The notes under the pieces are model-generated. The model made no database searches, was not told the origin of the DNA, and saw only the letters and a program-made list of their open reading frames with translations. From NCBI GenBank assembly GCA_937902995.1, contig CALEKY010000114.1:1-64000 (forward strand): DNA of 64,000 nucleotides, read 5' to 3'. The DNA is from an uncultured Sinobacteraceae bacterium (GTDB lineage Bacteria > Pseudomonadota > Gammaproteobacteria > Steroidobacterales > Steroidobacteraceae). Position numbers and translations under genes: made by a program. Shown here in pieces: positions 60,904-64,000 of the stretch (the first letter of the stretch is position 1; every line of letters begins with the position of its first letter).

Positions 60904-61458
60904 CATCCCAAGTTCGCGCTCAAACGCTGCCGCGAACTCGCTGAGCTCCGAGCTGCCGTCCCGCCACACTGTGTAGCGTGCTTCGACCTTCGTCGTGACG
61001 AGCGCGGCTTCGAGCTCGCGCGTCTGCGACACGACGTGGAGAACCGCTTGATCCACCGGATAGAGCCACGTCTGCGCGGAGGACGGCGCCGACTTGTCGA
61101 GCGGCTGCGCGATACCGAGCTCCCGAGCGCTCTCCCCCGTCGGGCGTAGCTGCAGCTCTTGGATGCCGGTGTTCAACACGAGTGTCGGCGCGAGAGAGAC
61201 GTCGTCGAGTAAGTCGCTCCCTGGCCAATAATGCACGACCGCAAAATACTTTCGGTGATCCCCCATGCGATTCACATCGATCGCATAGAGATTGAAGAAT
61301 TCGGCCTGCGACGCATTCCGCCGCGTAAAGATCCAAGGCTGTGCGACCACCGTGATCGTGGCGGCCGTTTGCTCGTCCAAGTATTCCAGCGGCGCGACGG
61401 ACCTCGTCGCCGTGCATGCAGTCAAGGCGAGGATTGCGAGCAAAGACAAGAATCGCAT
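60889..61458 (-). CDS. Lipoprotein of unknown function
   Basis: A 189-residue lipoprotein: MRFLSLLAILALTACTA has a lipobox with the acylated cysteine at residue 15. The mature part shows alternating strands (ATITVVAQPWIFTRRNASQAEFFNLYAI; YFAVVHYWPGSDLL), which suggests a small beta-sandwich. I recognise no named family. The ATG at 61458 is chosen for its signal peptide and a GGGCACC site. Its last four residues QAED and the stop come from heptad words of element H12. Confidence 0.75.
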   Translation of the reverse strand: MRFLSLLAILALTACTATRSVAPLEYLDEQTAATITVVAQPWIFTRRNASQAEFFNLYAIDVNRMGDHRKYFAVVHYWPGSDLLDDVSLAPTLVLNTGIQELQLRPTGESARELGIAQPLDKSAPSSAQTWLYPVDQAVLHVVSQTRELEAALVTTKVEARYTVWRDGSSELSEFAAAFERELGMQAED

Positions 61459-61577
61459 GGTGCCCTTCGATACGAGCCTTCTACTGCGCATGGTGCTCCC
61501 GGTCGCGTCGTGCCTTCAATGTCCTTCCGGACAGCATGACGCCCCGACTCGGCGAGCGGTTCCGGCGTCGGCTTGAC

Positions 61578-62081
61578 TTATTCCTCCAGCAATCGCTGAT
61601 AGAAAACCAAGTCGAGCCATCTGTCGAACTTTCGCCCGACCTGCGACAAGTGCCCGACTTTCGTGAACCCCAGTTTCTCGTGCAGTCGCATGCTGGCATG
61701 GTTCTCGCCGTCGATGCCGGCGATCATCGCGTGCAATCCCTGCGCACGCGCACGGTCGAGCAGAGCGCCGAGCAGCGGTACGCCGAGCCCTCGCCCGCGG
61801 ACACGCGCGTCGAGATAGATCGAGTTCTCGACGGTGTAGCGATAACCTGGCCAGCTTCGAAACGGCCCATACGTCGCATAGCCGATGACGTCGTCGTCGC
61901 TGCAGGCGACGAGCACCGGCCATCCCTGCGCGCGCCGCTCTTCGAACCATTGCGCGTGCACTTCAGGCGTGCGTTGGACCTCGCTGAAGATCGCCGTTGA
62001 GCCCGCCAGAACCTCGTTGTAGATCTCGCGCATTGCGGGGAGGTCGGCCTCGCGCGCATCACGAATCTCCATGGGCTTCAT
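61578..62081 (-). CDS. GNAT N-acetyltransferase, phosphinothricin-acetyltransferase-like
   Basis: A 167-residue GNAT enzyme. The N-terminal pattern IRDAREADLPAMREIYNEVLAGSTAIF and the acetyl-CoA loop VRGRGLGVPLLGALLD match the PAT/YwnH group, which N-acetylates phosphinothricin, methionine sulfoximine or similar small amines. ENHASMRLHEKLGFTKVGHL is the conserved C-terminal part. AGGTGA precedes the ATG at 62081; an in-frame ATG at 62072 is possible. The natural substrate is unknown. Confidence 0.88.
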   Translation of the reverse strand: MKPMEIRDAREADLPAMREIYNEVLAGSTAIFSEVQRTPEVHAQWFEERRAQGWPVLVACSDDDVIGYATYGPFRSWPGYRYTVENSIYLDARVRGRGLGVPLLGALLDRARAQGLHAMIAGIDGENHASMRLHEKLGFTKVGHLSQVGRKFDRWLDLVFYQRLLEE

Positions 62082-62195
62082 ACGTTTCACCTGCAAATGT
62101 TCACCCGATAACGGCACGGCCTGCCCGCACCGAGTTTGCGAACCCATGATCATTCTCGCATTGACTTCTGTCCATGGTTCATCGTCAATTGACGT

Positions 62196-63038
62196 ATGAT
62201 CGTTCATCTCATCGACGGCACCTACGAGCTGTTCCGTCACTTCTACGGCTTGCGCCGCTTCAACAAAGGCAAGGACGCACCGTTCGGTGCTGTCCTCGGT
62301 GTGTTGAACAGCGTGCTGCAAATGTTCGAAAAGGACGCGACGTATATTGGCGTCGCGACCGATCACGTCATCGAATCGTTCCGCAACGAGCTGTGGGCCG
62401 GCTACAAGACGGGCGACGGCATCGAGCCGGCGCTGCGCGCCCAGTTCGAGCCTCTCGAGGAATCGCTCGCTGCGATCGGCGTTGCGGTCTGGCCGATGAT
62501 CGAGCTCGAAGCAGATGACGCGCTCGCTTCCGCAGCAGGCTTGGCAGCCAAAGATCCGCGCGTCGAGAAAGTCTGCATTTGGACACCCGACAAAGATCTT
62601 GCCCAATGCGTCCGCGGCGAGCGTGTCGTGCAAGTGGATCGCAAGGCAAACAAGATCCGCGACGATGCAGCGGTCCGCGAGAAGTTCGGTGTGCCTCCGG
62701 AACTGATTCCGGATTTCCTTGCGCTGGTCGGCGACGCTGCCGACGGCTATCCGGGCATCAGCGGCATCGGCACGAAAACTGCGGCCAGCCTCTTGCTGCG
62801 TCATGGTCCGATCGAAGAGTTTCCGCCGGAGGTCCTCGGTGGACAGAAAGAGCTGGCACTGTTGTTCAAGAAGCTTGCGACGCTGCGCACCGATGCTGCT
62901 TTGTTCGACGATGTCGAAGCGTTGCGTTGGCGCGGGCCGCGTGCCGATTTCGTTGCCACGGCGCACAAGCTAGGCGACGAGCGCCTGATCGCACGCGCCG
63001 ACAAGGCGTTCGCCAAAGTCGCGGCACGCACCCCTTGA
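62196..63038 (+). CDS. 5'-3' exonuclease / flap endonuclease-like protein
   Basis: A 280-residue protein of the PIN/FEN superfamily (5_3_exonuc N and C domains). Acidic metal-binding residues appear in LIDGTYELFRHF, LEADDALASAAGL and IWTPDKDLAQCV, and the helix-hairpin-helix region is GDAADGYPGISGIGTKTAASLLL. It equals the nuclease part of DNA polymerase I as a separate protein, probably for flap or RNA-primer removal. The ATG at 62196 starts directly at the first beta strand. It is divergent from the GNAT gene. Confidence 0.92.
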   Translation: MIVHLIDGTYELFRHFYGLRRFNKGKDAPFGAVLGVLNSVLQMFEKDATYIGVATDHVIESFRNELWAGYKTGDGIEPALRAQFEPLEESLAAIGVAVWPMIELEADDALASAAGLAAKDPRVEKVCIWTPDKDLAQCVRGERVVQVDRKANKIRDDAAVREKFGVPPELIPDFLALVGDAADGYPGISGIGTKTAASLLLRHGPIEEFPPEVLGGQKELALLFKKLATLRTDAALFDDVEALRWRGPRADFVATAHKLGDERLIARADKAFAKVAARTP

Positions 63039-63125
63039 CTTCGAGTGCACTCGAGCGCGTCTCATGAACGCGCGCCACGATGCTCTGCCGCGTGGCCGTC
63101 GAAGCGTGAACATCAGGAGCAAAGC

Positions 63126-63527
63126 ATGAGCATCCAAGAACACAAGGCGGTTGCCACCCGATTCTGCGAGCTGCTCTCGGCCGGCGATATCCAAGGAACG
63201 CTCGATCTGATGACCGACGACGTCGACTATTGGATTCTCGGACGCCGCGACGTCGTACCGAGCTCCGGGCCGCACACCAAAGCCCAGATGAAGCGGATCT
63301 TCGAGGCCATGTACGAACGCATGACGAGCGGCATGAAATTCACCGCCAAGAGCATGATTGCCGAGGGCGACGAGCTCGCACTCGAAGCGGAGTCCTATGC
63401 CGAATTGAAGAACGGCCGCGTGTACAACAACCAGTATCACATCCGAATGAAATTCCGCGACGGCAAAATCGCCGAAGCGCGCGAATACCTGGACACGCAG
63501 CACGTCTTGGCTGTGTGGTTCGCATGA
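63126..63527 (+). CDS. SnoaL-like (NTF2 fold) protein
   Basis: A 133-residue protein of the SnoaL/NTF2 superfamily: KAVATRFCELLSAGDIQGTLDLMTDDVDYWILGRR at the start and YNNQYHIRMKFRDGKIAEAREYLDTQHV near the end. Family members are polyketide cyclases, isomerases or small ligand binders; function cannot be inferred. AGGAG precedes the ATG at 63126. Its TGA overlaps the ATG of the following lipoprotein hydrolase, so the two are translationally coupled. Confidence 0.87.
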   Translation: MSIQEHKAVATRFCELLSAGDIQGTLDLMTDDVDYWILGRRDVVPSSGPHTKAQMKRIFEAMYERMTSGMKFTAKSMIAEGDELALEAESYAELKNGRVYNNQYHIRMKFRDGKIAEAREYLDTQHVLAVWFA

Positions 63528-64000
63528 ACGCGATGTACGCAGCGTTTCGTCGCATCGCCGGTGTCGCTTGCACGCTCCTGCTCGGCGCGTGCATGAGCTT
63601 GCCGCCTACCTCGGAATCGATACCGGTTCGCGAGATTCGCGCGCCTTCCGGTTCGAGCGAGCGCGTGGTCGTCGTGCTTCCAGGACGCGGCGACGATCTT
63701 GCAATGCTCGAGCGCTCCAATATCGCTCAGCAAATTCAGGAGAAGCTGCCGGACACGGATGTCCTGCTCGTCGAAGCGACGCTGGCCTACTACATGGAAG
63801 GCCGGCTCGTCGAGCGTCTGCACGATCAAGTCATCGCACCGGCACGCGCCCGCTACCGCGAGGTGTGGCTTACCGGTGCGTCGATGGGCGGGCTCGGTGT
63901 GATGATGTACGAGCACCAGCATCCCGGCGAAGTCACGGGTCTCGTATTGATGGCACCGTTCATGGGACCGGCATCGCTTCAGCGCGAAATTCGTGCTGCC
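63524..64000 (+). CDS. Alpha/beta hydrolase lipoprotein, cut by the window end
   Basis: The first 159 codons are present and open to the edge. The N-terminus has a lipobox (LLLGAC, cysteine at residue 23). The hydrolase core shows VVVVLPGRGDDLAMLE and the nucleophile elbow GASMGG, followed by LVLMAPFMGP. It overlaps the SnoaL-like gene by ATGA. It is likely an envelope-anchored esterase. The rest of the gene, including the expected histidine, lies outside the window. Confidence 0.85.
   Translation, partial: MNAMYAAFRRIAGVACTLLLGACMSLPPTSESIPVREIRAPSGSSERVVVVLPGRGDDLAMLERSNIAQQIQEKLPDTDVLLVEATLAYYMEGRLVERLHDQVIAPARARYREVWLTGASMGGLGVMMYEHQHPGEVTGLVLMAPFMGPASLQREIRAA

Noticed and set aside
1..64000. 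tRNA, rRNA, riboswitch and prophage genes.
   Set aside because: No cloverleaf, rRNA core sequence, known aptamer or phage structural gene was recognised while reading both strands; small RNAs cannot be excluded by eye.

Overview
The window is a 64 kb stretch of a GC-rich, Gram-negative chromosome. It carries three TonB-dependent receptors, an outer-membrane DUF5916 protein, lipoproteins with clear lipoboxes, a Tat-type signal and a TRAP transporter. The mix (DUF4159, DUF5916 and DUF2959 proteins, class C beta-lactamase-fold hydrolases, LigD plus Ku, malic enzyme fused to a phosphotransacetylase domain) suggests a free-living heterotrophic gammaproteobacterium, perhaps near Steroidobacteraceae. 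That placement is an inference from gene content only. I see no rRNA, tRNA, CRISPR array, transposase or phage gene.

Layout. 0.2-8.8 kb: DUF4159 protein, triheme-type cytochrome c, Tat-exported Rossmann protein, alpha/beta hydrolase, a TonB receptor and a DUF5916 protein. 9-15 kb: on the minus strand, a TonB receptor followed by two secreted alpha/beta hydrolases, with an unknown exported protein beyond them. 15.4-27.7 kb: a GntR/FCD regulator, and divergent from it a tightly coupled plus-strand operon (CapA-like protein, TRAP DctQ and DctM, two 2-hydroxyacyl-CoA dehydratase-family subunits, a fused double CoA-transferase, lipoprotein DctP, a second CoA-transferase) ending in a CocE-type hydrolase. 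27.8-41 kb: DUF2959, trehalose phosphatase, third TonB receptor, PAS chemoreceptor, thioredoxin, two serine hydrolases, DUF819 membrane protein, YCII protein, an unknown exported protein. 41.2-44.8 kb: LigD-Ku end-joining pair. 45-53 kb: MerR-TPR protein, two methyltransferases, DUF4920, DUF2934, hybrid histidine kinase, quinone-oxidoreductase-like protein. 53-64 kb: amidase, HPF/RaiA-like protein, MaeB, host-attachment-like protein, retropepsin-like protease, BON-LysM protein, GNAT, 5'-3' exonuclease, SnoaL-like protein and a truncated lipoprotein hydrolase.

Two themes stand out. First, a probable catabolic island (about 9.9-27.7 kb): outer-membrane uptake, extracytoplasmic ester cleavage, TRAP import of a carboxylate, CoA transfer and a 2-hydroxyacyl-CoA dehydratase-type step. 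The GntR/FCD regulator lies between the two arms, and each arm's upstream region holds a TTGTNNACAA dyad (15067-15076 and 16184-16193). One dehydratase subunit appears to lack all expected Fe-S ligand cysteines.

Second, at least twelve intergenic loci carry degenerate tandem seven-base words (ACTCGTG, GCTGAAG, CTGTAGG, CCTGTCG, CCCTTTT types). Most share one architecture: a left array whose plus strand carries stop codons, a short GC palindrome (often GCGCGC-N2-4-GCGCGC), and a right array whose minus strand carries stop codons. Several genes end inside these arrays, and two unrelated proteins share the same C-terminal residues VTRDS because of it. The words recall the heptanucleotide STRR repeats of cyanobacteria, but the strand-polar stop layout around a palindrome is not something I know to be described.
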